This document shows, one piece after another, positions 50,427 through 59,932 of a DNA stretch of 64,000 bases (position 1 is its first letter; every line of letters starts with the position of its first letter). The translations under genes and the position numbers were made by a program. The notes under the pieces were generated by a model that saw nothing but the letters and a program-made list of their open reading frames with translations, searched no databases and was not told the DNA's origin. This DNA is from Ruminococcus sp. (GTDB taxonomy: Bacteria > Bacillota > Clostridia > Oscillospirales > Ruminococcaceae): the NCBI GenBank assembly GCA_029062165.1, contig JAIDQQ010000024.1:186001-250000 (forward strand). Direction: 5' to 3'.

Positions 50427-51341
50427 ATGCCTGAAATATGTCTTGCCGGTACAGGCGGTATGCTACCATTAAAGAACAGATTTCTTACAAGTCTTTATGC
50501 GGAATACAACGGAAAAGCTATACTTATAGATTGCGGTGAGTGTACACAGGTTGCACTCGCACAGCACGGAATCAAAATCAGCCGTATAGAAGTTATCCTG
50601 ATAACTCATAGTCACGCAGACCACATAACCGGACTTCCTGGCTTACTTCTGTCAATAGGAAACTGTTCACGTACAGAACCTCTTGATATATACGTTCCGG
50701 AGAGTGCCGTGAATATGATAAAAAATCTTATATCCGTATGCGGTATGTTACCGTATGAAGTTAATATACATATTCTTCCGGACAAAACCCCGACGGATTT
50801 CACGGCGGATAAAATAGATTCAATGCTTATGATTTCTACTATACCGCTTGCACATAGCGTAAACTGTATAGGCTATCGGCTTACACTTTCAAGAAAACCT
50901 GTATTCGCACCCGATAAGGCAAAAAGTCTTGATATTCCGGTTAAGTACTGGAAAATACTTCACAGTGGTACGTCGGTTACTCTCGACGACGGACGGACTT
51001 TCACACCGGAAGATGTCGTAAGGGAAAACAGACCGCCTGTTACTGTAACATATATTACCGATACATTACCCATACCGGAAATAACGGATTTCGCAAGAAA
51101 TTCTGACCTGTTCATATGTGAGGGTATGTACGGCGATATGACAAAAAAACAGTCTATGAACGATAAGGGACATATGCTTATGCAGGATGCCTGTAATATA
51201 GCTTCGGTGGCGGACGTAAAAAAACTATGGCTTACACATTACAGTCCGGCGGAATCTGAACCGGAAATATATTATGATACGCTCCGTGAAATTTTTCCGG
51301 AAGTTACTGTTTCACACGACGGCGAAAAAATAACTCTCTGA
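50427..51341 (+). CDS. rnz: RNase Z-like metallo-beta-lactamase protein
   Basis: 304 residues, the normal length of RNase Z, which trims the 3' ends of tRNA precursors. Beta-lactamase fold with metal motif ILITHSHADHITGLPGLLLS, the start GTGGMLPLKNRF, and the end motif LWLTHYSP. Another metallo-beta-lactamase activity cannot be excluded. GAAAGGAGAATAAAT precedes the ATG. It has its own promoter and a hairpin after it. Confidence 0.82.
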   Translation: MPEICLAGTGGMLPLKNRFLTSLYAEYNGKAILIDCGECTQVALAQHGIKISRIEVILITHSHADHITGLPGLLLSIGNCSRTEPLDIYVPESAVNMIKNLISVCGMLPYEVNIHILPDKTPTDFTADKIDSMLMISTIPLAHSVNCIGYRLTLSRKPVFAPDKAKSLDIPVKYWKILHSGTSVTLDDGRTFTPEDVVRENRPPVTVTYITDTLPIPEITDFARNSDLFICEGMYGDMTKKQSMNDKGHMLMQDACNIASVADVKKLWLTHYSPAESEPEIYYDTLREIFPEVTVSHDGEKITL

Positions 51342-51370
51342 TATATGCGGTTTGATGTTTAATAAACGTC

Positions 51371-51407
51371 ATTATGACAAATAAATAATAAAAAAATTTG
51401 TCGTAAT
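51371..51407 (+). terminator. Hairpin after the RNase Z-like gene
   Basis: ATTATGACAAAT and ATTTGTCGTAAT, 12 bp with one wobble and a 13-base A-rich loop, no T-run afterwards; weak terminator at most. Confidence 0.4.
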
Positions 51408-51448
51408 TAACAAATATATAAAAATTTCTGCAAATTCGATATAAAATA

Positions 51449-51477
51449 TTGCAATTCTCTAATCAACGTGTTATAAT
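51449..51477 (+). promoter_or_regulatory. Upstream promoter of the pil operon (P1)
   Basis: TTGCAA, 17 bases, TATAAT. A transcript from here would carry a leader of about 265 bases. The leader holds a small stem (GAGTG/CACTT near 51503) but no named riboswitch that I could recognise; I looked for c-di-GMP aptamer cores because of the pilus genes and found none. Confidence 0.65.
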
Positions 51478-51661
51478 ATTTGTATAAGTTTAACAATGCG
51501 GAGTGTATGCCTGTAAGCACTTCACATTTTGCTTATCTGTGTTACCTTTATTTATTGATTTTTTGTAGAATAATTATTTTTTTATATAATATATATTACT
51601 GTAAGTATAAAATTGTTGAATATTAATAAAAAATGAATGATTATTTATGTCAAAAAAACGA

Positions 51662-51690
51662 TTGAAAAATAACTTTTAAGATGTTATAAT
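51662..51690 (+). promoter_or_regulatory. Downstream promoter of the pil operon (P2)
   Basis: TTGAAA, 17 bases, TATAAT, 61 bases before pilC. Together with P1 it gives two RNA starts in the 410-base gap. Confidence 0.75.
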
Positions 51691-51751
51691 TGTTATTATT
51701 AAGGTGGCATATTATCCATAACCTATAAAATTTATCTACGGAGGTGGTTCT

Positions 51752-52951
51752 ATGAAGAGTTTTTCCTATGTCGCACAGGACGCACGTGGCAGACAGCAGA
51801 AAGGCGTTATGAACGCTGAAAATGAACAGGAATTTCTTGAAAAGGCTAAAGAAAGAGGTCTCTACGTAAAAGACTTTAAGGAAAGCGATTCAACCAACAC
51901 AAAATCTATTTACAAGTTCAATACCAAAGAGCTTACATTCAACTGTCGTCAGCTGAGTGCTATGCTTACTTCCGGTCTTACACTTGTAAAGGCAATCGAC
52001 ATTCTCACCAAAGAACAGGAAAACGAAAAAGGTAAAGCTATCTGGCAGGACATCTATGAAAACGTCCAGAAAGGTGAATCTTTTTCTTCCGCTCTCGAAA
52101 TGCACGCAGGCTCATTTCCGGACTTCCTGATTTCAATGGTAGGAGCAGGTGAAAGCAGTGGTTCACTTGACGTAATCATGACCCGTATGGCAGACCATTA
52201 CAACAAGGAAGGCAAACTGAAAAATACTGTCAAAAGTGCTATGATGTATCCTATGATACTTCTTATACTTTGTGTAGTTATTGTTATCTTCCTGTTTGCC
52301 TTTATCATGCCTACATTTATAGCCATGTATGAAGACCCCGACGATATGCCCGCACTTACAAAATTTGTTGCCGGTATTTCAGATGTTATCATCAACAGGT
52401 GGTATATAATCATTGCAGTTGTGGCAGTACTCTTCTTCGGTATACAGTACGCACTGAAAGTACCGCATTTAAGGGTAAAAGTAGACCGACTACTTATTAA
52501 AGGTCCGGGGTTCGGTCCTCTTATGACAAAAATCTATACCGGACGTTTTGCACGTACACTTTCTTCACTCTATTCAAGCGGTATTCCTATGGTTGAATGT
52601 CTTGAAAGAGCGTCGGCAGTTCTCGGAAACTCCTACATTGACGAAAAGTTCCTTGAAGTAGTCGACGAGGTAAAACAGGGCGAAACACTTTCAAATGCTA
52701 TCACAAGGTCTGAAATTTTTGAAAATATGTTCTGTTCTATTCTTTACGTCGGCGAAGAATCAGGTGCGCTTGACTCTATTCTTGAGAAGACTTCTGACTA
52801 CTATGAAGAAGAATCTGATGCCGCTGTACAACGTCTTGTAAGTATGGTAGAGCCTTTACTGCTTATATTCATGGCTGTAATTATCGGTCTTGTTGTATGT
52901 GGTATATATCCTGCTCTCTACGGTTCATTCGATTCTATCGAAAACGAATAA
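51752..52951 (+). CDS. pilC: Type IV pilus inner-membrane platform protein PilC
   Basis: 399 residues; GspF/PilC family, the membrane base on which PilB and PilT act. Two copies of the T2SSF domain (about 65-190 and 265-390), with helices near 165-192, 215-237 and 365-392. Signature pieces: FCRQLSAML-like FNCRQLSAMLTSGLTLV, VGAGESSGSLD and VGEESGALD. ACGGAGGTGGTTCT precedes the ATG. Opens the long pil operon. Confidence 0.95.
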   Translation: MKSFSYVAQDARGRQQKGVMNAENEQEFLEKAKERGLYVKDFKESDSTNTKSIYKFNTKELTFNCRQLSAMLTSGLTLVKAIDILTKEQENEKGKAIWQDIYENVQKGESFSSALEMHAGSFPDFLISMVGAGESSGSLDVIMTRMADHYNKEGKLKNTVKSAMMYPMILLILCVVIVIFLFAFIMPTFIAMYEDPDDMPALTKFVAGISDVIINRWYIIIAVVAVLFFGIQYALKVPHLRVKVDRLLIKGPGFGPLMTKIYTGRFARTLSSLYSSGIPMVECLERASAVLGNSYIDEKFLEVVDEVKQGETLSNAITRSEIFENMFCSILYVGEESGALDSILEKTSDYYEEESDAAVQRLVSMVEPLLLIFMAVIIGLVVCGIYPALYGSFDSIENE

Positions 52952-52972
52952 TTCACGAAAGGTGGAAAATAA

Positions 52973-54559
52973 ATGCTTTCATTTGATATTACTGACAGAA
53001 ATATACGAATAGTCAAAGCTTCGGAATCAGGCAACAAAATCAGAATCACCAAAGCCGCATCTCTCGACGTTGAAGAAGAACTTATTGTCAACGGTCATAT
53101 CAAGGATATTCCGAATGTTGCTACTCTTATAAACGGCGTTATCAAAAAGAACGGAATGCCCGACAAAGAGGCTATTGTAAGTATTTCCTCAAACCTCAAC
53201 ATTTTCAAGGAACTCAATGTTCCTAAGGTGAAACTCACCGAAATGCAGAAAACTGTTAAACAACAGTTACTTGCCGAATTAAGTCTTGACGATATATACA
53301 GTGTTTCATATACTATAGTAGGAGACGGCGAAAGCGACGACACATATAAGGTACTCGCCACAGCCTGCCCCTATGAAATCGTGAACAGTTACAGGGAAGT
53401 GTTTAAATACCTTGGTATTTCCCTTAAATCTGTTATGATAGGCTGTAACTGTATAACAAAAGTACTTCTTGCCGATACAAACATACAGTCAAAAATGCCG
53501 TTGCTTGCAGTACAGATTGACAATAACTTCGTTTCGCTCAACCTGTATGAAGCAAATCAGCTTTCATTCTCACGTTTCGCTTCGATAGACCCTGCTGATT
53601 ATGATTATTCGGAAGACTATGTTTTTGAAGCTGTAAATGAAAATATCTTCCGTATGTTGCAGTTCCACAGAAGCCGTAACACCGGTGAGACTATTGAAAA
53701 TATCGTATTCTATGGCGATACTCACGACTATGTAAGACTTACTGACGAACTTGAAAAACTTGACCTTAAAACAAGTCTTATAAAAGTACCTGGTATGATA
53801 TATGGTTCAGAAAGTCTTGAATTTTCATGGTATGCAAATGCTATCGGTGCTATGTTCAGACGTGATAAGGACATGGAAAAAATCAACCTCCTTGAAGGTG
53901 ATTTCAGTTCCGTTGTAAGAAGTAAAGGTGGCGGAAACGAAAAAGCCGGTGATATTGTAATGCTTATTGCTATTGCCGTGGCTGCTGTAGCCGTACTCGG
54001 TATATGGGGTATTCTCACAGTAAAGGATAACGGTATTCAGGACGATATTCAGGTATGTCAGGACTTTATAGACAATCCCGACACAGCAAATAAAATCAAA
54101 TATCTTACAAGGCTTGAAGAAATCAAGGAAAAAGTCGACGCATATAACACAATGATGTTAAATGCCCATGACGCTTTCTATTCACAGCCTGTCATAGACG
54201 GCGAAAAATATGACCTCGTTGAGCAGGTTCTTTCTGATACAGCAGAAGAACTCGGCGTATCAGGTGCAAAAGTAAAATCTCCCGATTATTCCGACGGTAC
54301 ATTTTCTTTCAGTGTTGAATATATAGCAAATGACGGTGCTTATGAAGAACTTCCGGTTGAATTCCTTAACAGATTACTTTCGGAGGGCGTTTTTGAAAAT
54401 GCCGGATACAGTGGTTACCGTCTTACAGTACGTGCTGAAAGTCAGGAAGCTGAACCGGTAACTTATGTTGAATTTGACGTAACTTTAAGAGTAGCCGGTG
54501 AACAAAGTGCTTATCACCCTGAAGAAGAAACTGAATCCGAAGAAGTAACAGCAGAATAA
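52973..54559 (+). CDS. pilM: PilM-like ATPase fused to a PilN-like part
   Basis: 528 residues. The first ~310 residues have the actin-like PilM fold (LSFDITDRNIRIVKASES start, the phosphate-type loop near IENIVFYGD). PilM normally binds the N-terminus of PilN. Here a membrane helix (about 325-346) and a coiled-coil, beta-rich C-terminus (about 350-510) follow, in the place and layout of PilN. The two subunits thus appear fused. GAAAGGTGGAAAATAA precedes the ATG; PilO is 16 bases downstream. Confidence 0.82.
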   Translation: MLSFDITDRNIRIVKASESGNKIRITKAASLDVEEELIVNGHIKDIPNVATLINGVIKKNGMPDKEAIVSISSNLNIFKELNVPKVKLTEMQKTVKQQLLAELSLDDIYSVSYTIVGDGESDDTYKVLATACPYEIVNSYREVFKYLGISLKSVMIGCNCITKVLLADTNIQSKMPLLAVQIDNNFVSLNLYEANQLSFSRFASIDPADYDYSEDYVFEAVNENIFRMLQFHRSRNTGETIENIVFYGDTHDYVRLTDELEKLDLKTSLIKVPGMIYGSESLEFSWYANAIGAMFRRDKDMEKINLLEGDFSSVVRSKGGGNEKAGDIVMLIAIAVAAVAVLGIWGILTVKDNGIQDDIQVCQDFIDNPDTANKIKYLTRLEEIKEKVDAYNTMMLNAHDAFYSQPVIDGEKYDLVEQVLSDTAEELGVSGAKVKSPDYSDGTFSFSVEYIANDGAYEELPVEFLNRLLSEGVFENAGYSGYRLTVRAESQEAEPVTYVEFDVTLRVAGEQSAYHPEEETESEEVTAE

Positions 54560-54574
54560 GGAGGCTGATTTAAA

Positions 54575-55489
54575 ATGAAATTGAATTACAGAGACAAGGT
54601 AATACTTGGTATTCTGCTTGCGGTTGTCATTGCAATTGCCGGTTTCGTCGGTCTTATCAAACCTAAGAACGAGGAAATAAAGGAAGACGAGGCTTTACTT
54701 ATTGAAAAACAGGAAGAACAGGCAGACCTTGAAGCAAGAATTGCAAGAATTGAACCTCTTAAAAACAACATTGACGATACATACGAAGAAACAAGCAAAC
54801 TCATTGAAGATTTTATCCCGCTTTCAGAAATTGATACAGCTATGGAAGTTGACCAGTATATGCAACACTATGCAGAAGAATGCGGAGTACGTATTGATAA
54901 TCTTGAAATATCCGCAAACAAGGAATCGACAATTGATTATTACTATCTTGAATCAGACGGAATGCCCTCACAAAGTATGCGTGATTTGGCAGACCTTAAC
55001 GGCGATTACGCTGAACAGGACGCCAAAGACAATGCTGAAAGTAATTCTCTTTCACAGCGTAATGTTGAAACAATTATACAATCACAGTACGGCGTGAAAG
55101 TTACAGGTACAAGAGAAGCTCTCTGGAATTACCTTAAAGCTATTGAAGACCTTAAAAAGACAGTTATAGTAAATCAGGTAAGAATTGAAGATTATTCATT
55201 CGGTGCAGATAAACTCGAAAAAGAAGGCGGAAGTGTACAGACACCAGTTGAAGAAGAAACAACTCCAGACGAAAATACTGACCAGCCTGAAACAAATCCG
55301 GACGAAAATGCAGACCAGCCGGAAGAAGAAACTACTCCGGACGAAAATGCAGGTACAGAAACCGAAACTCCTGAACCGGCACAGGCTCCCGAAGCACTCA
55401 CTATAGACGACGCAAATACATCATCAATACAACTTGTAATCAGCTTATATTCAGTTTACGATATGCCTAAGCCGAATACCGAAGAATAA
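54575..55489 (+). CDS. pilO: PilO-like pilus alignment protein
   Basis: 304 residues: one membrane helix (about 8-27), a coiled-coil region (about 30-80) and a ferredoxin-like outer domain (about 85-205), as in PilO of the alignment complex. Unlike PilO elsewhere, a Glu/Thr/Pro-rich insertion with repeats (PDENTDQPETNPDENADQ) of about 50 residues precedes the last strand. The site is AAGGAGGCTGATTTAAA. Confidence 0.82.
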   Translation: MKLNYRDKVILGILLAVVIAIAGFVGLIKPKNEEIKEDEALLIEKQEEQADLEARIARIEPLKNNIDDTYEETSKLIEDFIPLSEIDTAMEVDQYMQHYAEECGVRIDNLEISANKESTIDYYYLESDGMPSQSMRDLADLNGDYAEQDAKDNAESNSLSQRNVETIIQSQYGVKVTGTREALWNYLKAIEDLKKTVIVNQVRIEDYSFGADKLEKEGGSVQTPVEEETTPDENTDQPETNPDENADQPEEETTPDENAGTETETPEPAQAPEALTIDDANTSSIQLVISLYSVYDMPKPNTEE

Positions 55490-55522
55490 TTCACGCTTGG
55501 TTATTTGAAAGGCGGTAAATTT

Positions 55523-58306
55523 ATGAAAACTGATAAAAAACGAAGTTTCAGGGGTGCGGTACTTCTTACTGTTGTATCGGTAATGTCCCTCCTGATAATA
55601 TTTCTTACGAGTACCCTCGCACTTGCGACGGCTGCAAACAACAGGGCGCATAAATCATACTCATCATCTCAGGCAAGCTATACCGCAAGAGCTGCTATTG
55701 ACAGTATTCTGAAAGCTGCAAAAGATGACGAAAGTTTCAGAACAGCTATGGCTGGTCTTACAGCCGGAAACGGTTTTGATGTTGATGTTGATATGGAAGC
55801 ATCAGTAGCCGGTATAGGAAAAGTAGACAAGGCAAGAGTTGAATATGCCGGAAAAAAACAGTTCTATAATACAAAGTCTCAGGAATGGGAAGAAAGAGAT
55901 TTATTATTGATTTCTGCCGATGTTACTTCCGGCGGTGAGACAAAAACCGTAAATGCCTATGCTGTCAAGAACCCACCACAGCCAAGTGGTGGCGGTGGTG
56001 GTGGCGGTGGTTTCGTAACCGTCGGCACAGCTTCCACACCTGTAGGTACTGCCTCATATGGTGGTACATATCTTGGTATCGGTATGCATAAAGGTAACAG
56101 ATATTATTATGGCGATTATAGTCTGCCAACCGGTCAGATAGTAAGCCTTGACGACAAACTTTATCTCAATCTTAAGGACACAGACCAGGCAGGTTATCAG
56201 GATGTAGACGGAAACTATATTCCTAATAATCCGGAAAATGCAGATATTCTTGTAAAATTTGCATTCCCGAACCCGACTGTTATTGAAGCTCCGTCTGTTA
56301 TAAACGGTAGCCTTGACGTAACAACAAAGACAGAACTTTATTTTCCTACAAAGGGTTCAGGTATGTCAGTATGGGGAAATATGGTATTCACAAACAGCGA
56401 TTTCAGAGTATATTCCGAAACAGTAAACAATAATACTTCTGCTGAATATAAACAGGAAATCGCAAAATTCAGTGATATTCCGTATATTTATGTTGATTCA
56501 CTTATGGACTTTACTGTAGGATTTCCGGTTGGTTCGGCTGACCTTCCACTTAATATTTTCTGTGGTTCAATCAGCGGACCACCTAACGGAGACCTTGCTT
56601 TATATGCTGATATTTATTGTCAGGATAAAAACAAGACGTCATATCTTGGTTCAAGCGGTTCTACACCTGTTCTCCACGCATGGAGCAGTTCTGTTGTTAA
56701 TGGTACTGAAACATATCTTAGTTCAGTTACTTCCGGTAACTTCTATACAAAAGGTAATCTTGTAATAAACGGCGGAAACGGTCGTGGTGCAGATATTGAC
56801 GGTGACCTCGTTGTAGAAGGTGACCTTACTGTAAACGGAAGACTTAACGTAGGCGGAAGTGTTGTAGTCGGCGGTACTCTTATTGCAAATGAAGACATAA
56901 ATGTAGGAGCAGGTCACAGCATATGTGCCGACAATGCAACAGGTGCAAAAATCGAAATAAATTCAACAAAGAAAATGGCATCGAACGGCATTGACGAACT
57001 CTATGAGGAAAAACAAAGACCGGCAGGTTATTGTGTACTTGGTAAAAACATAAAAGTTAAGGAAAACGAATGGTATAGTTATTCTGTTTCTTATGCATGG
57101 CTTAAACCGGAGGCAATAACTAATTTTGGACTTACAGACACCGATGGTGATGGAATTATTGATGGTAATTTCCATGATTTCGGTGGTGCAGAAGTTGATA
57201 AATCCTTTGTATTAGAAGAAATACATGATAGTAGTAGTATAGGTGATGAAAGTACTGCAACAAAAGAATATCTTGAAACCTACTGGGAAAACAGAGACGA
57301 CGGAACAACAACAACAAATGAGGCTGATACTTATGATTCAGCTGGCTTTAAACATAACGGTGTAAATATAGCCGGTACTGATTTCTATAAGACCACTCAT
57401 AACAACGAACTTTTCCCACGTGAAGCAGAAAAAGTTGTAATTCTCGGATTTGAGGACGTTGACGGCGGTCATGACAGTGCAAAAATAGCAGATTCAAAAG
57501 TTCTTAAAACCGTTGATGAAATCGAACTTGACTATAATTTTAAAGAAGCTGTAAAGAATATTCCGGCTGACGGTAACTATCTTGCAGACGTAAACACAAA
57601 TGTCTATACATCAAGTAATCTTCCGGCAGAAATAACACAAAGCTGTACATTACAGGGTTCATTCAGTAAGGATATTGTTATCAAGGGAAGTACAAATGAT
57701 ATGTGGGTAAAACTTGATAACTTTACACTTACAGGCAGTGGATATAATTTGATTTATGATGATTCTGCTGCCGGTTGTGGTACTCTCAATGTTTTTGTTG
57801 AAAACACTGCAAATTTCCTCACTGGATGCAGTATGATTACAAAGACATATAAGGATTATTTCGATAGCAATACAACATTCCAGATAGTTACAAATGATGA
57901 CCTTATCCGTGCAGACGGCGGAGTAGTTGCACAGTGTCCGAAAATAAATGTCTATTCACCTGAAGCAGTATATAATCCGGACGGTACTATACAATCGCAA
58001 TCGCATTTTAATGTTGCTAACTCCGGTACTATTATTACCGCTGCTATTGAAGCTCCCGGAATGGAATTCAATATCTGTAATGCAACAAATGTAAGCAATA
58101 CGATTTACTATGACGGTATACCGGTACATAATGCACAGGGTGGTCAGAGAACTGTCGGTGTAATCGGTATTCTTAATGTTGAAAACGGTTCTATGCAGAA
58201 TGACTGGATATTCCTTTATACACCTAAGAGTGGTAGTTCTTCAAGCAGTAGCAGTAGTTCTTCAACGAGTACAGAATATACTGTAATGTACTATGACGGT
58301 TTTTAA
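55523..58306 (+). CDS. Large PilX-like pilus-associated protein, possible adhesin
   Basis: 927 residues from the ATG at 55523 (AAGGCGG upstream). N-terminus: basic tip, then one long hydrophobic helix (about 11-38) continuing into a helix with TARAAIDSILKAA, as in PilX/PilW-type minor pilins, but without the usual GFTLIE motif. A poly-Gly linker (about 154-162) follows. The middle and end are beta-rich with right-handed-helix-like parts (GDLVVEGDLTVNGRLNVGG). Near the end is a Ser run (SSSSSSSSS). I take it to be a pilus tip or surface adhesin in the pil operon; binding target unknown. Confidence 0.7.
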   Translation: MKTDKKRSFRGAVLLTVVSVMSLLIIFLTSTLALATAANNRAHKSYSSSQASYTARAAIDSILKAAKDDESFRTAMAGLTAGNGFDVDVDMEASVAGIGKVDKARVEYAGKKQFYNTKSQEWEERDLLLISADVTSGGETKTVNAYAVKNPPQPSGGGGGGGGFVTVGTASTPVGTASYGGTYLGIGMHKGNRYYYGDYSLPTGQIVSLDDKLYLNLKDTDQAGYQDVDGNYIPNNPENADILVKFAFPNPTVIEAPSVINGSLDVTTKTELYFPTKGSGMSVWGNMVFTNSDFRVYSETVNNNTSAEYKQEIAKFSDIPYIYVDSLMDFTVGFPVGSADLPLNIFCGSISGPPNGDLALYADIYCQDKNKTSYLGSSGSTPVLHAWSSSVVNGTETYLSSVTSGNFYTKGNLVINGGNGRGADIDGDLVVEGDLTVNGRLNVGGSVVVGGTLIANEDINVGAGHSICADNATGAKIEINSTKKMASNGIDELYEEKQRPAGYCVLGKNIKVKENEWYSYSVSYAWLKPEAITNFGLTDTDGDGIIDGNFHDFGGAEVDKSFVLEEIHDSSSIGDESTATKEYLETYWENRDDGTTTTNEADTYDSAGFKHNGVNIAGTDFYKTTHNNELFPREAEKVVILGFEDVDGGHDSAKIADSKVLKTVDEIELDYNFKEAVKNIPADGNYLADVNTNVYTSSNLPAEITQSCTLQGSFSKDIVIKGSTNDMWVKLDNFTLTGSGYNLIYDDSAAGCGTLNVFVENTANFLTGCSMITKTYKDYFDSNTTFQIVTNDDLIRADGGVVAQCPKINVYSPEAVYNPDGTIQSQSHFNVANSGTIITAAIEAPGMEFNICNATNVSNTIYYDGIPVHNAQGGQRTVGVIGILNVENGSMQNDWIFLYTPKSGSSSSSSSSSSTSTEYTVMYYDGF

Positions 58307-58318
58307 GGAGGTGCTTTA

Positions 58319-58729
58319 ATGAATAACGAAAATAATAAAAAAGCACGTCATAAAAAACGTGGTATGACCCTTGTTGAAGTTATAATTTCAATTGCCGTAA
58401 TGGCGGTACTGGCACTTCTTCTGACTACTATCGGCGTTACTATTGACACCTATCGCAAGGACACCAAGGCAAGAACAGACAAAATAGCTGTTGAAGGTCC
58501 GGCGGCTGAAAGTCGTGACAAGGATAAGAACAACGGCAGAGGTAAACTTATTGACGAAGATTTTAAAATAACCGTAAGAAGAGCAGGCGGAACTTCCGTA
58601 GACGTTTCCGGTAAACTCTATTCCACAAGTGACGAACTTACTGATACAGGCACAATGGATTCAGACAACGAAAAAATTTATTCAGGAAATACCAGAGGAC
58701 ATTTCAAATTTATTGATGTTCCTAATTAA
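58319..58729 (+). CDS. Type IV prepilin, small
   Basis: 136 residues. Prepilin peptidase site GMTLVEV: cleavage after Gly15, Met16 as first residue, Glu at mature position 5 kept. A 22-residue hydrophobic helix follows, then a Lys/Asp-rich linker and a short beta domain. Candidate major or minor pilin. AAGGAGGTGCTTTA precedes the ATG. Confidence 0.88.
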   Translation: MNNENNKKARHKKRGMTLVEVIISIAVMAVLALLLTTIGVTIDTYRKDTKARTDKIAVEGPAAESRDKDKNNGRGKLIDEDFKITVRRAGGTSVDVSGKLYSTSDELTDTGTMDSDNEKIYSGNTRGHFKFIDVPN

Positions 58730-58742
58730 AGGAGGCGTGAGC

Positions 58743-59867
58743 GTGAAAAACAAAAAAAATCCAAAGGGTTTTACACTCGTTGAACTGGTAGTTGTTATGG
58801 CAGTTTTCGGAATAATCATGCTCGGTGCTATGCAGTTTCTGAATCCTGTGAACCGTATGATGAAAGGTGCGTCGCTTCAGGAATCCAACTCCGCTACTGT
58901 CGATAACATAAAACGTTATTTTGAAAGTACTTTGCGTTATGCAAGTTCCGTATACGTATATAATGGTGACCTCAAGGAAACAGATTTAAGCGGTAATCCT
59001 TTTGTACTCGCCGGTACAGAAGAATCACGTCAGAAAGAAGCTGTTACAAATTTTGTAGACTACTATTTCAGGGATAAGGCTGACAGCAGTAATAATCCTA
59101 TAAAAGGTGAAGTTCGCCTTATGAAAATTGATAACGACAATGGTGGCAAGATTACTGAAAGCCTTTTCAATTTTGAAGCTGGCTATACTTATTATGACTG
59201 GAATCCAAGTACTAATTTATGGGATATTCCTGTTGTTGTACCACCGGCAAGTGTTACTATGACGAGCTTTGACCAGCCTGTTATAAACGACGTATATTAC
59301 AAGGACTATTCAGTATTTGCGACACTCGGCTATAATACTGTAAATGCCATTGGAGCAGGAGATGTTTCAGCACTTCCGGCTAAGGTAAGGGATGACCAGT
59401 ATTTCGGCAGAATAAATCCTGTTGAACATGACGACGGAGCAGGTAATCTTGTACCTTATCAATTTAATGACAATATGTTTTCATTCAGTTTTGTTACCTA
59501 TAAAAATGATACAGACGTATCAGGAAATTCACTGTATCACCATATTGTCGACGGAGACCATGTTTTTGGTTCACCATATTCGTCATCTAATGCAACTCTT
59601 GCACTCGTAAACATGAAAAGCGGTTTCTGTGACGGCTATAATACAAGTTTAAATAACCGCCCTGTAAGACGTAATGGTATAGGTAACGGCACTATTAATT
59701 ATACACCTACAACTCCGGTTGACGAAAAGGACGCAACAGGTGCTGCAGTCAAAGATACTAAATGGGATTATGAACCAATTGTTAAACCAAACTCATACAG
59801 AATTTATGACCCAGGCAACTTAGCAGGCGGAAACAATATATATATAATATATACACTTCCGAACTGA
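58743..59867 (+). CDS. Type IV prepilin, large minor pilin
   Basis: 374 residues from the GTG at 58743, eight bases after AAAGGAGG; the track start lies inside the previous gene. Prepilin motif KGFTLVELVVVMAVFG with Glu5 kept. The large globular part (about 35-374) is long for a pilin and is probably exposed, as in PilW or tip pilins. The end contains PVDEKDATGAAVKD and NIYIIYTLPN. Confidence 0.85.
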   Translation: MKNKKNPKGFTLVELVVVMAVFGIIMLGAMQFLNPVNRMMKGASLQESNSATVDNIKRYFESTLRYASSVYVYNGDLKETDLSGNPFVLAGTEESRQKEAVTNFVDYYFRDKADSSNNPIKGEVRLMKIDNDNGGKITESLFNFEAGYTYYDWNPSTNLWDIPVVVPPASVTMTSFDQPVINDVYYKDYSVFATLGYNTVNAIGAGDVSALPAKVRDDQYFGRINPVEHDDGAGNLVPYQFNDNMFSFSFVTYKNDTDVSGNSLYHHIVDGDHVFGSPYSSSNATLALVNMKSGFCDGYNTSLNNRPVRRNGIGNGTINYTPTTPVDEKDATGAAVKDTKWDYEPIVKPNSYRIYDPGNLAGGNNIYIIYTLPN

Positions 59868-59882
59868 TTCAGGAAATAAAAA

Positions 59883-59913
59883 ACAGGCAGTAGTTTTCAA
59901 TACTGCTGCCTGT
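59883..59913. terminator. Bidirectional terminator between the pil operon and pilD
   Basis: ACAGGCAG and CTGCCTGT with inner AGT/ACT, between convergent genes. T-runs are modest on both sides. Confidence 0.75.
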
Positions 59914-59932
59914 AATTATTTCTGATTTTATT

